A stretch of DNA of 64,000 bases from contig JBECUI020000033.1 in NCBI GenBank assembly GCA_040954595.2, positions 124,001-188,000 on the forward strand, given 5' to 3'. Under the pieces are notes generated by a model. That model had not been told where the DNA came from. It did not search any database and was given only the letters and a program-made list of their open reading frames with translations. Positions 48,437 through 57,305 of the stretch are shown here, piece after piece; position 1 is the first letter of the stretch, and each line of letters opens with the position of its first letter. Both the position numbers and the translations under genes were made by a program. Source of the stretch: Balanoglossus misakiensis (lineage: Eukaryota; Hemichordata).

Positions 48437-49483
48437 ATGAAACAGTTTTATTTATGGATACTATTCCTGTCTTGTCTTGTCGGCTTGAATGCAGGTGGGC
48501 AAGGTGAAACATCAGCGGAAGTTGCACAGGGAGCAAATGAACTGCTCTTTTATGGTACGCCTTCTGAAGAGGCCTGCTTGATGATTGCCAAGCGTTTTGG
48601 AGAGGTCTCGGGAATTAAAACTTCGTTTGTACGTCTTAGCAGTGGTGAGGCCTTGGCGCGTATTCAAGCAGAGCAGGGAAATATGTCTGCTTCAGTTTGG
48701 TGGGGCGGCCCTGTGGATGGCTTCATAGCGGCTAAGCAGGAGGGAGTTCTTCTGCCGTATCAATCACCTAATGTCAAGGAGCTTTCCGGTGAGAAATTTT
48801 ATGATCCAGAAGCTTATTGGGCAGGAATTTATTCTGGCTACATCGGTTTTGTGGGTAATAAAACCCTTCTTGAAGAAAAAGGTGCTTCCATGCCCCAGTC
48901 TTGGGATGACTTATTGAAGCCAGAGTATAAAAACGACATTGTCATGGCCCATCCTGGCTCTTCAGGAACTGCTTATACAGTCCTTGCCACAACCATTCAA
49001 AGACTTGGAGAAACTTTGGGCATGGAATATATGAACAAACTTAACAGTCAGATACGTCAGTACACCAAATCGGGTTCGGCTCCGGCAAGAATGACTGGAA
49101 TGGGAGAAACCATGCTCTCCATAACCTTCCTGCATGACGCCATTCGCTTTAACCTTGAGGGATATAAGGACATTATCATTTACGCTCCTTCCGAAGGGAC
49201 TGGTTATGAAATTGGCGGGGTAGCACTTCTTAAGGGTGGTCCGAACCTAGAAGAAGGGAAGAAGTTTATTGATTTTGCTCTTTCCGTTCAGGGACAGAAC
49301 CTTCTGAAAGAAGCAGGCGGCTATCAATTCCTTACCAATGTCAATGCCACACAGCCAGAACAGGCCGAGCCTATTAAAGAAACTAAGCTGATTGATTACG
49401 ACTTTGTTTGGGCCGGTGTGAATAAAAAAAGATTGGTGGAAAAGTTTAGTCAGTTAACCAGTACAACCACACCGACTGACTAG
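48437..49483 (+). CDS. ABC transporter periplasmic binding protein, iron(III)-type
   Basis: The protein has 348 aa. ATG 48437 follows AAGGAG; an overlapping TTG one codon earlier is less likely. A signal peptide (FYLWILFLSCLVGLNA) precedes the mature protein. The rest fits extracellular binding proteins of the Fe(III)/2-aminoethylphosphonate class: ELLFYGTPSEEACLMIAKRFGEVSG, VWWGGPVDGFIAAKQEG, GIYSGYIGFVGNK, SWDDLLKPEYKNDIVMAHPGSSGTAYTVLA. Together with the following permease and ATPase it forms a complete importer. Iron is the likely ligand from the family, but a phosphonate or other small anion is not excluded. Confidence 0.85.
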   Translation: MKQFYLWILFLSCLVGLNAGGQGETSAEVAQGANELLFYGTPSEEACLMIAKRFGEVSGIKTSFVRLSSGEALARIQAEQGNMSASVWWGGPVDGFIAAKQEGVLLPYQSPNVKELSGEKFYDPEAYWAGIYSGYIGFVGNKTLLEEKGASMPQSWDDLLKPEYKNDIVMAHPGSSGTAYTVLATTIQRLGETLGMEYMNKLNSQIRQYTKSGSAPARMTGMGETMLSITFLHDAIRFNLEGYKDIIIYAPSEGTGYEIGGVALLKGGPNLEEGKKFIDFALSVQGQNLLKEAGGYQFLTNVNATQPEQAEPIKETKLIDYDFVWAGVNKKRLVEKFSQLTSTTTPTD

Positions 49484-49591
49484 ACATCCTTCGGGAATCT
49501 CGTTTTGAAATTAACCTGTATGTGAGAAAGACTTCCCGGTGTGCCGTGTGGGGACCGGGGAGTGGACCCGTTTGGGAACTGGAAGAGGGTA

Positions 49592-51280
49592 ATGGATAAA
49601 AGGCTTCGCCTCATTCGCAGGGATGTTAATCACAAACGTCTTCTCAGGCAATTTAACGATCCGTTTCTTAGTTTTGCCATTTTGCTGACCCTTGCCGTGG
49701 TCATGTTATTCATTGTCATTCCTTTGGGAAATATCCTTAAAACAAGTCTTTATTACGACAAGTCCTTTTCTTTGTTGAACTATTTGAACATCTTTACTTC
49801 CGTTAATGGTACAATCATTCTTAACACACTTCTTCTCGGTATCTGCTCCGGGGGCCTTTCTACCATTGTGGGGTTTCTCTTTGCCTACGCATTGAGTCAT
49901 TTGAGCATTCCTTTACGGAAATTCTTTAAAATTCTTGCCATACTCCCCATTATTTCTCCGCCCTTTGTTCTAGCCCTCTCAGTCATTCTGGTTTTTGGAA
50001 GATCGGGCATTGTGACACGCCACATCCTTGGCATGACCGATACCAACATTTATGGTTTTCATGGCCTGCTGCTTGTTCAGGTAATGTCATATTTCCCCAT
50101 AGCCTATTTGCTGATGAGCGGTCTCTTCCAGGGGATTGATCCTTCTCTGGAAGAGGCAGCTCGGGATATAGGGGCTTCTCGGGGAAGGGTCTTCCGTACC
50201 GTTACTCTACCTCTGATGATCCCCGGACTCGTCAATTCCTTTCTGCTTATCTTTACCCAATCCATTGCCGATTTTGGCAATCCTTTAGTCATTGGGGGAG
50301 ATTTTACCACCGTAGCCGTACAGATCTACCTGCAGGGCATTGGGAACTACGACATGGGCTCGGCTACGGCCTTGGCTGTGCTTCTCTTATCTATTTCCAT
50401 TTCTGTTTTTGCCTTACAGAAGTACTATATCGGCAAGAAATCCTACATTACCATTACGGGAAAAACTGCCAGGCCAAGGCTGCTGATCCAGGAAAAAAGA
50501 ATCGTCCGTCCTGTTTTTTTTGTCATGCTGTTTATTACGATTTTTGTTCTTTTTCATTACCTTCTTATCCCGTTTGGTTCTTTTATTCAGTTATGGGGCT
50601 ATGACTTTACTCCCACATTGAAGCACTATGCCTATGTGGGAAGTTTGGGCCTGGAAGTTTTTACCGATACCACCTCACTGGCCTTAATCTCTGCCCCGAT
50701 GACAGGCATGCTGGCTATGGTCATTGGCTTTCTTCTGGTGCGCAGAAATTTCATTGGCAAAAACTTCCTGGAGTTTTCTTCTCTAATGGGTATGGCCATA
50801 CCGGGAACCATTATTGGTCTAGGCTATGTCTTGGCCTACAACACAGCCCCTCTGGTTCTAACGAATACGGCTTTAATTCTTATCATAGCCTTTATGATGC
50901 GTAGCATACCCATGGGGATACGCTCTGCTGCTGCAGCTCTTCAGCAGATTGATCCGGCCATAGAAGAGGCTGCCTCGGTATCTGGTGCTTCTGTCTTCAA
51001 AACTTTTACCTCGGTAACCCTCCCCCTTATAGGGCCAGCATTTTTTGGGGGGTTGGTCTATGCTTTTGTGCGAAGCATGACCTTGGTCAGTACGGTAATT
51101 TTTCTTGTTTCGGCCAATTACAGCCTGCTTGCAGTTTCAGTTATGAACCAGATTGAGCAAGGACGCATTGGCGTTGCTTCGGCTTACTGCAGCATTCTTA
51201 TTGCCATTGTCACCATAGTGGTCCTTGTTATGAAACTTGTGCTGGACCGAATGGGAATCAAAAATATCATGGAGGTCTAG
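49592..51280 (+). CDS. ABC transporter permease, fused double unit (AfuB/ThiP type)
   Basis: The protein has 562 aa from ATG 49592 (MDKRLRLIRRDVN), preceded by GAGGG; the frame is open further upstream without a better site. It has about 12 membrane segments in two similar halves. Each half carries an EAA loop for docking the ATPase: LEEAARDIGASRGRVFRTVTLPLM (first) and IEEAASVSGASVFKTFTSVTLPL (second). Fused permeases of this type serve iron(III) and thiamine importers. The stop is 5 bp before the ATPase start. Confidence 0.9.
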   Translation: MDKRLRLIRRDVNHKRLLRQFNDPFLSFAILLTLAVVMLFIVIPLGNILKTSLYYDKSFSLLNYLNIFTSVNGTIILNTLLLGICSGGLSTIVGFLFAYALSHLSIPLRKFFKILAILPIISPPFVLALSVILVFGRSGIVTRHILGMTDTNIYGFHGLLLVQVMSYFPIAYLLMSGLFQGIDPSLEEAARDIGASRGRVFRTVTLPLMIPGLVNSFLLIFTQSIADFGNPLVIGGDFTTVAVQIYLQGIGNYDMGSATALAVLLLSISISVFALQKYYIGKKSYITITGKTARPRLLIQEKRIVRPVFFVMLFITIFVLFHYLLIPFGSFIQLWGYDFTPTLKHYAYVGSLGLEVFTDTTSLALISAPMTGMLAMVIGFLLVRRNFIGKNFLEFSSLMGMAIPGTIIGLGYVLAYNTAPLVLTNTALILIIAFMMRSIPMGIRSAAAALQQIDPAIEEAASVSGASVFKTFTSVTLPLIGPAFFGGLVYAFVRSMTLVSTVIFLVSANYSLLAVSVMNQIEQGRIGVASAYCSILIAIVTIVVLVMKLVLDRMGIKNIMEV

Positions 51281-51284
51281 TCTT

Positions 51285-52349
51285 GTGGCTCAAGGGGTAA
51301 AGTTAAGAAACTTAAGCAAAACTTTTCTTACCGACAAGGGAGAAGTCTGTGCCGTGGATAAGGTTAACCTGGATATTGCCCCGGGGGAATTTATTTGCCT
51401 TCTTGGACCTTCAGGTTGTGGTAAAACGACCATCCTGCGGATGCTTGCGGGCTTTGAGATCCCTACTACGGGTTCCATTCTGATCGGTGACAGAGATGTG
51501 GCCCGGCTTAGCCCGGATAAGCGGGATACGGCCATGGTCTTCCAAAGTTATGCCTTGTTTCCCCACTTGAATGTTTTCGATAATATTGCCTATGGTCTGA
51601 AAATTCTAAAGATGAATAAGGCTTCCATCGCGAAGAAGGTTCACCATGTGCTGGAAATGATGGGGATGAAAGATTTTGCCGAACGTAGTCCTTCCCAACT
51701 CTCTGGTGGGCAGCAGCAGAGGGTTGCCGTGGCAAGAGCTCTGGTATTGGAACCCGGAGTGCTCCTTTTTGATGAACCCCTTTCTAATCTGGATGCCAAG
51801 TTGCGTCTGGACATGCGTGTCGAGATACGCCGGATTCAGAGTAGGGCAGGGATCACGTCTATCTATGTCACCCATGATCAGAGTGAAGCCATGGCCATTG
51901 CCGACCGCATTGTCATTATGAACGAAGGCCGTATTCAGCAGGTGAACACCCCTCAGATAATCTACCAGAAATCGATTAATCCCTTTGTGGCCAACTTTAT
52001 TGGCCGTACCAATTTCTTGAAGGGAGAGGTGGAAAGTGTCGGTGAAACGGAGGTTCGGGTAACAATTCACAATAAGTCCGTCCCTCTGCCTCTGCCAGAG
52101 GGACGGACTTATTCGTCGGGTCAGAAAGTTCTTATTATGGCCCGTCCCGAAACCATCAACATGGGCGGGGAATTCATGGCCACCGTTTCCCGTTCGGTCT
52201 TTATGGGAGAAAACCATGAGTATTCCCTTGACTTTGCTGGAGATGCGGTAGAAATGGTGGTAAACAATCCTGTGGGACGACGCGTCTACAAGGTGGGGGA
52301 GTCTATGGAGTTTTCCTTTGACCTGAAGGGCCTTTACCTTCTTAATTGA
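51285..52349 (+). CDS. ABC transporter ATPase, iron(III)-type
   Basis: It energises the importer. The protein has 354 aa from GTG 51285, preceded by GGAGG; the frame is open upstream into the permease gene. Motifs are Walker A GPSGCGKT (41-48), Q loop VFQSYALFPH, signature LSGGQQQR, Walker B VLLFDEPLSNLD and switch YVTHDQSEA. A C-terminal TOBE-like domain (~240-354) contains the stretch encoded by a perfect inverted repeat (52071-52113). Confidence 0.95.
   Translation: MAQGVKLRNLSKTFLTDKGEVCAVDKVNLDIAPGEFICLLGPSGCGKTTILRMLAGFEIPTTGSILIGDRDVARLSPDKRDTAMVFQSYALFPHLNVFDNIAYGLKILKMNKASIAKKVHHVLEMMGMKDFAERSPSQLSGGQQQRVAVARALVLEPGVLLFDEPLSNLDAKLRLDMRVEIRRIQSRAGITSIYVTHDQSEAMAIADRIVIMNEGRIQQVNTPQIIYQKSINPFVANFIGRTNFLKGEVESVGETEVRVTIHNKSVPLPLPEGRTYSSGQKVLIMARPETINMGGEFMATVSRSVFMGENHEYSLDFAGDAVEMVVNNPVGRRVYKVGESMEFSFDLKGLYLLN
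52071..52113. repeat. Perfect 18-bp inverted repeat within the ATPase coding sequence
   Basis: The arm at 52071-52088 starting AATAAGTCCGTC is exactly complementary to 52096-52113, with a 7-base loop. It encodes NKSVPLPLPEGRTYS in the regulatory domain without breaking the frame. Perfect dyads of this length in coding sequence are rare. Confidence 0.9.
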
Positions 52350-52391
52350 AGCAGTCTCCCTTGTTTTTCTCCAAAGACGGGGGGAAGCTGC

Positions 52392-52760
52392 CTAGTCCAG
52401 AAAGATCTCACGGGCCGTCTGGGCCTGGGCGGCGGAGGTGTAAATGTCGATATCTTCGTCTCTGACCCAGCCATTAAGGTTGTTGATTTTTATCTCAAGC
52501 CAGTAGCGGCCCGGTTCTTCTGCCGACTGCGTAGAAAGCACTTCCACAATATCTCCCCGGCGTAGCACCCAGACAACGGGACTCTCTGAACTTCTGATGG
52601 TCTTTAGAACGCGTTGGTAAGATTTGTTAGCCACGCCCCACTGGGTACGCGCTGTCAGAAGGGGAGTAGGGGGGAGTTCCCGCTTGGGAAGAGGGGGGGC
52701 TTGCTGGCAGCTTGTTGTCATAAGGAGGGTAAAAATGTAGATGGCAAGCAAAATTTTCAT
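52392..52760 (-). CDS. Small SH3-domain lipoprotein
   Basis: The protein has 122 aa. Signal and lipobox are IYIFTLLMTTSC (lipid Cys at 18). A proline-rich linker (QQAPPLPKRELPPTP) precedes a bacterial SH3-like domain with VWVLRRGDIVEVL and YWLEIKINNLNGWVRDEDI. Such domains often bind peptidoglycan. The ATG overlaps the uvrB stop (TAATG), so it is coupled to uvrB. The functional link is unknown. Confidence 0.8.
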   Translation of the reverse strand: MKILLAIYIFTLLMTTSCQQAPPLPKRELPPTPLLTARTQWGVANKSYQRVLKTIRSSESPVVWVLRRGDIVEVLSTQSAEEPGRYWLEIKINNLNGWVRDEDIDIYTSAAQAQTAREIFLD

Positions 52761-54751
52761 TAGCCTTCTCCTTGCAATTTGGAAATTTCATCTCGGAGAA
52801 CGGCTGCTTCTTCAAACTCCAGATTCTTAGCTCGTTCCAACATTTCTTTTTTCAGTGCTTGGATAAGATGTTTCTTCTGTTTTGGATCAAACAGGTTCGC
52901 TGAATTCTTCATCATCTCTACAGTTAATTTTTCGGCATTTTGACGCTCTTCTTGCTTGCGAATAAGAATATCTTTTATTTCTTTTTTTATTGATTGAGGA
53001 GTTATCCCGTGGGTTTTGTTATAGCTTTCCTGGATCTTCCGGCGACGTTGAGTTTCGGCAATAGCTTTTTCCATGGCCGTCGAAGTCTTATCGGCGTACA
53101 TGATGACCCGCCCCTCCACATTCCGGGCTGTGCGTCCTATGGTTTGAACCAAGCTGGTCTCAGAGCGGAGAAAGCCAATCTTGTCGGCATCCATGATGAT
53201 GGTCAGAGAAACCTCGGGGATGTCTAAGCCTTCCCGGAGCAGATTAATGCCCACCAAAACATCAAAAACCCCCTTGCGGAGATCGCGTATCAGCTCCACT
53301 CGTTCTATTGTTTCCACCTCGCTATGCAAATAACGGGCCTTGATACCCAAACTCCCCAGATAGTTGGTAAGCTCTTCCGCCATCTTCTTTGTCAGGGTGG
53401 TAATCAGCACCCTCATGTTCCGTTCTATACGGCGCTGAATTTCTTCGTAAAGGTCTTCAATCTGTCCCTCGGTGGGGCGCACTTCAATTTCAGGATCCAG
53501 AAGCCCGGTAGGACGGAGAATCTGCTCCACAAGCATCGTCGACTTTCTTAGCTCCTCATGGCCTGGGGTTGCCGATACATAAATCACTTTTTTTAAGCAG
53601 CTTTCAAATTCATCATAAACCAGGGGACGATTATCCAGAGCCGAGGGGAGGCGAAAACCATAATTAATCAGGTTGGTCTTCCGGGAGCGGTCTCCTTCGT
53701 ACATGGCCCGAACCTGGGACAAGGTAACGTGGGATTCGTCCACAAAGACCAGAAAATCTTTGGGGAAATAGTCCAGGAGAACTTCGGGCCTTTCTCCGGC
53801 TTCTCTTCCGGTCAACTGACGACTGTAGTTTTCTATCCCCGAGCAACGTCCCATTTCCCTAAGCATTTCCACATCGTATTCGGTTCGTGCCTTTATGCGT
53901 TGGGCCTCGGCAACCTTGCCCTGATTTTCCAGAGTTTGCAGCCACTCCTCCAGCTCTTCTTCAATGGCCATGATGGACTGCTTAAGCCTTTCTTCAGGCA
54001 TAACAAAATGCTTAACGGCATAAATTGTGCAGGTATCGATATCTTCAAGGGCCACTCCGGTAAGGGGATGGATGCGGTGAATACTTGCTATGGTGTCAAA
54101 ATCCAGACTGATCCGGTAGGCCACATCTCTCAAGTAGCCGGGATAAATTTCCAAAGTATCACCCCGCTGCCGGAACTTTCCCCGCTCCAAGAAGTTGTCA
54201 CTCCTTTGATACTGTAAATTAATAAGTTCCCGCCGGAACTTCGAAATATCCAGCACATCTCCCCGGTGGAGCTGCAATCGCATATCCCGATAGGTAGAAG
54301 CATTCCCCAGGCCATAAATGCATGAAACCGTGGCTACGATTACTACATCGGAACGCTCCATCAGACTCATGGTGGCCGACAAGCGCAACCGATCAATCTC
54401 ATCACTAATGCTGGCATCTTTTTCTATAAAAAGATCTCGGCTGGGGACATAAGCCTCCGGTTGGTAGTAATCATAGTAGGAGACGAAGTATTCCACGGCA
54501 TTCTGGGGGAAAAATTCCTTAAATTCCCGGTACAATTGTGCCGCCAAAGTCTTGTTGTGGCTGATTATCAGGGTAGGAATCTGGACTTGTTCAATAACTT
54601 TAGCCATGGTAAAAGTCTTGCCTGATCCTGTTACACCCAGCAGGGTTTGATAACGATGATTGGCCTCTATTCCTTTTACCAACTTTTCCACAGCCTGGGG
54701 CTGATCTCCTGCGAGACTGAAGGGAGCTACCACTTCAAAGCAATTTTTCAT
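52760..54751 (-). CDS. uvrB: Excinuclease ABC subunit B
   Basis: UvrB is the damage-verifying helicase of nucleotide excision repair. It has 663 aa. Walker A is GVTGSGKT (39-46), the damage-probing beta-hairpin region is YYDYYQPEAYVP, and helicase motifs include VDESHVTLSQ, YVSATPG and QTIGRTARN. The C-terminal UVR motif is LEFEEAAVLRDEI. Its ATG overlaps the htrA stop (ATGA), and its stop overlaps the lipoprotein start, so the three genes are one translationally coupled operon. Confidence 0.97.
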   Translation of the reverse strand: MKNCFEVVAPFSLAGDQPQAVEKLVKGIEANHRYQTLLGVTGSGKTFTMAKVIEQVQIPTLIISHNKTLAAQLYREFKEFFPQNAVEYFVSYYDYYQPEAYVPSRDLFIEKDASISDEIDRLRLSATMSLMERSDVVIVATVSCIYGLGNASTYRDMRLQLHRGDVLDISKFRRELINLQYQRSDNFLERGKFRQRGDTLEIYPGYLRDVAYRISLDFDTIASIHRIHPLTGVALEDIDTCTIYAVKHFVMPEERLKQSIMAIEEELEEWLQTLENQGKVAEAQRIKARTEYDVEMLREMGRCSGIENYSRQLTGREAGERPEVLLDYFPKDFLVFVDESHVTLSQVRAMYEGDRSRKTNLINYGFRLPSALDNRPLVYDEFESCLKKVIYVSATPGHEELRKSTMLVEQILRPTGLLDPEIEVRPTEGQIEDLYEEIQRRIERNMRVLITTLTKKMAEELTNYLGSLGIKARYLHSEVETIERVELIRDLRKGVFDVLVGINLLREGLDIPEVSLTIIMDADKIGFLRSETSLVQTIGRTARNVEGRVIMYADKTSTAMEKAIAETQRRRKIQESYNKTHGITPQSIKKEIKDILIRKQEERQNAEKLTVEMMKNSANLFDPKQKKHLIQALKKEMLERAKNLEFEEAAVLRDEISKLQGEG

Positions 54752-55983
54752 GGATTAGAATCGGGTCTTTCTGAAAGAATAATATCTAGGGTAATTTCTC
54801 TGTTGCCCCGTAGAAGTTTAATATTGATACTATCCCCGGGGCGGGTACGTTCTAAGGCCGCATAAAGCTCCCCTAGAGTAAAGACCTTTTCTCCTCCGAT
54901 GGCAGTAATAATATCTCCCCCAAGATAGATGACGCTGTTTCCTGACCGTACCGCCCTATCCTTGGTCCCGCCCCGAATGCCCGCCCTGGCGGCATTGCCC
55001 TCTGGCGTTACCTGCGAAACCAAGATTCCTTGTGAGACAGAAATCCCAGCATAGCGCACCAGGGAAGGGAACAATTGGACAGGCTCAATGTCAATCCAGC
55101 CACGAACCACATGACCATAAGCAATCAAATCAGGTACCACCCGTTTAGCAGTATCCGCCGGAACAGCAAAACCAATACCTATAGAGCCGCCCGAAGGGGA
55201 ATAGATTAAGGTATTAACGCCAATCATCTCGCCTCTTGTATTAATCAGGGGCCCCCCGGAATTTCCGGGATTAATAGAAGCATCGGTTTGGATAAGGTCC
55301 TGGAAAATCAACCCCTTAGTGTTTTTAAGTGGACGTCCCAGCCCGGAAATAATGCCTGTGGTCAGAGTTCTCTCAAAGGCAAAGGGATTCCCTATGGCTA
55401 GAACCTTCTGACCCACCTTCAGGTCCATAGGGCTTCCCAGGGGAATGGTCACTAACTCCTTGCCCTGAGGATCAAACTTTATGACCGTCAGATCCGTTTC
55501 GGGATCTACCCCGATAACCTCACCTTCGTACTGATCCCCATCAGCCAGGGTAATGCTGACTTTATAAGCATTCTCCACCACATGGTGATTGGTGAGAATA
55601 TAGCCCCTACTATCAATAATCGATCCTGATCCCGAGGTGCCCTCCCGGGGGACAGGCTCTAAAAACCACGTGTAACTGACTACCTCGGTGGTTATGTTGA
55701 CCACTCCCTCATTGAGTTTGTCGTAGAGTTCGATGTTGAGCTTTTCCGCCTCAAACATCCCCCCCTCTGGATTGACCGCTGCCAGAGAAGTATTAGCAGG
55801 ATTAATCATCGGCTGCCAGGACGGCAGTTCTCCTTCTTCCTGAATCGATGAGATTTCTCGAACACCCTTCTCTCCAATTCCCTTAAAAGTGGGAATAAGC
55901 CCAAACCCCATAAGCAGAAGAAGTGCTGCCAGGACACTGAAAACACTATAAAAAATAACATGACGGCGACGATACAGTTTCAT
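54748..55983 (-). CDS. htrA: HtrA/DegP-type periplasmic serine protease
   Basis: The protein has 411 aa from ATG 55983 (MKLYRRRHVIFYS); the frame is open a further 16 codons upstream. A single N-terminal membrane anchor (FYSVFSVLAALLLLMGFGLI) precedes the trypsin-like domain, whose triad is His in LTNHHVV, Asp in DLTVIKF and Ser in GNSGGPLI. One PDZ domain follows (GISVSQGILVSQV ... GGDIITAIGG). One anchor and one PDZ resemble DegS-type proteins, which cleave regulators in response to envelope stress. It is the first gene of the htrA-uvrB-lipoprotein operon. Confidence 0.93.
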   Translation of the reverse strand: MKLYRRRHVIFYSVFSVLAALLLLMGFGLIPTFKGIGEKGVREISSIQEEGELPSWQPMINPANTSLAAVNPEGGMFEAEKLNIELYDKLNEGVVNITTEVVSYTWFLEPVPREGTSGSGSIIDSRGYILTNHHVVENAYKVSITLADGDQYEGEVIGVDPETDLTVIKFDPQGKELVTIPLGSPMDLKVGQKVLAIGNPFAFERTLTTGIISGLGRPLKNTKGLIFQDLIQTDASINPGNSGGPLINTRGEMIGVNTLIYSPSGGSIGIGFAVPADTAKRVVPDLIAYGHVVRGWIDIEPVQLFPSLVRYAGISVSQGILVSQVTPEGNAARAGIRGGTKDRAVRSGNSVIYLGGDIITAIGGEKVFTLGELYAALERTRPGDSINIKLLRGNREITLDIILSERPDSNP

Positions 55984-56031
55984 ATAATAAAGTATATAAG
56001 GATTGCGTGGAGCTGCCCACCCTAGGTACAC

Positions 56032-56804
56032 TTCACAATAGCCTTTTTCCGAAATAGATTATTCCGAAAATCCACCCAGGAAATGTCTGTAAACCTTCAT
56101 AATGCCGACGTTGTCAAGCTTCCAGCAGATCAACTCCAACCATGCTCGTGTGGTCATTCAGCCCCGCTCGGACATAGCCACCCTCACAACACGATGACAG
56201 GCCTTGGAAGTAATACCAAGACTACGCCGTTGTGAAAAAAGAGTCTCCTTGAGATAGGGAGAATAGTCGCTGTAGGTTGGGGAGAAGTCTATCTTGCTGA
56301 TACTGAAGATGAGGACTTTGATGTTATTGAAGGAATTTGAAAAACCGGGGTGATTTGTCAACATTTGTTAAGGATTGCGAGAGCCGCAGAAACTGCCTCA
56401 CATCGAGCAGCATCGGAAACTTCAAGGGTTCCCCACCGTGAAGTTCCAAAAGCGGTGAGTCTTTCCTTCTGAATTTTCTATGATCCAGAGATATTCTTTC
56501 AGGCAACAAAGAAACTTCAGGACGAATGGCTCATAAGAATCAAGAACTTCGATCCAATACACGCCTAGCATATAATCCAATGCAGAGATTGGAATAATAT
56601 CCACGAAATGGCTTCAGGAGAAACTCCTATTATAAAACTTTCTCCTTTTGATACCAATTCCCGCTTTTCTCCTAAGGTCTTACACAACTCCGATAAGTGC
56701 ATCACTTAAGACAACCCCAAGCAAATTTCCTTGATTTTTAGAACAATTTTCAGTATTTAGTATAAGTCATGGTAGAAATTCAGCCCACTTAAGGAAGAGC
56801 CTTT
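56032..56804. other. Region with comM debris and no intact gene
   Basis: The left ~200 bp is a fragment of a second comM (see next entry). The rest (56260-56700) has short minus-strand frames, one with HGGEPLKFPM, that I could not assign. Confidence 0.5.
56055..56250 (-). pseudogene. 3' fragment of a second comM gene
   Basis: The minus strand reads ETLFSQRRSLGITSKACHRVVRVAMSE, closely matching ETLFVEAARSLGLSSRACHSVLRVAM of the intact comM. It continues in a shifted frame to an FPGWIF ending like IFWLDF. DNA similarity to 59236-59430 is evident (TTCCGAAAATCCA, AAGCTTCCAGCA, GACATAGCCACC). Stops and frameshifts show decay. The upstream breakpoint is near 56250. Confidence 0.8.
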
Positions 56805-57305
56805 ATGCAAAATAAACTATTACCTAAGCAGGCGGACAATAACTACAGCTTTCACAAGGCCATTCTGTATATATTCGGGGCGATGACATTGCTTACCATA
56901 GGCAGAAGCTTGGCCCACATTTTTCTACCTGACGGTGGTGCCAACTCCATAGCCACCATCATCAACTTCGACGGGAATCCTGACCCCGATACTGTCATCT
57001 ATAATATTTTTGCCCTCTGGGGCCTGGCCCAGCTGGCTATGGGGGTAGTGTATGCGATTGTACTTTTTCGCTATAAAAATCTGATTCCCCTGATGTGGGT
57101 TTTCATTCTGGTGGAGTACCTCCTGAGGGTATTCATAGGAAAGGCTCTTAAACCTATGGGCGAGGCCTATCTTCTCGGAACGGCTCCAGGTGAAGTGGGA
57201 AATTATATTTTTGTTCCTCTGGCTTTGATCATGATTATTTGGTCACGTGCAGGAAAACCCAGGGTACCCCGATCCCCCCCGAGCCCCCATGCGTCAAACT
57301 CTTAG
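56805..57305 (+). CDS. Small four-helix membrane protein
   Basis: The protein has 166 aa starting MQNKLLPKQADNNYS, preceded by AAGGAAGAG. Four membrane segments are visible: LYIFGAMTLLTIGRSLAHIFL, IFALWGLAQLAMGVVYAIVL, LIPLMWVFILVEYLLRVFI and YIFVPLALIMIIW. Between the first two is PDGGANSIATIINFDGNPDPD. The last ~14 residues (RVPRSPPSPHASNS) are encoded by the start of tandem array 3, so the array has extended or replaced its C terminus. No named family recognised. Confidence 0.7.
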   Translation: MQNKLLPKQADNNYSFHKAILYIFGAMTLLTIGRSLAHIFLPDGGANSIATIINFDGNPDPDTVIYNIFALWGLAQLAMGVVYAIVLFRYKNLIPLMWVFILVEYLLRVFIGKALKPMGEAYLLGTAPGEVGNYIFVPLALIMIIWSRAGKPRVPRSPPSPHASNS

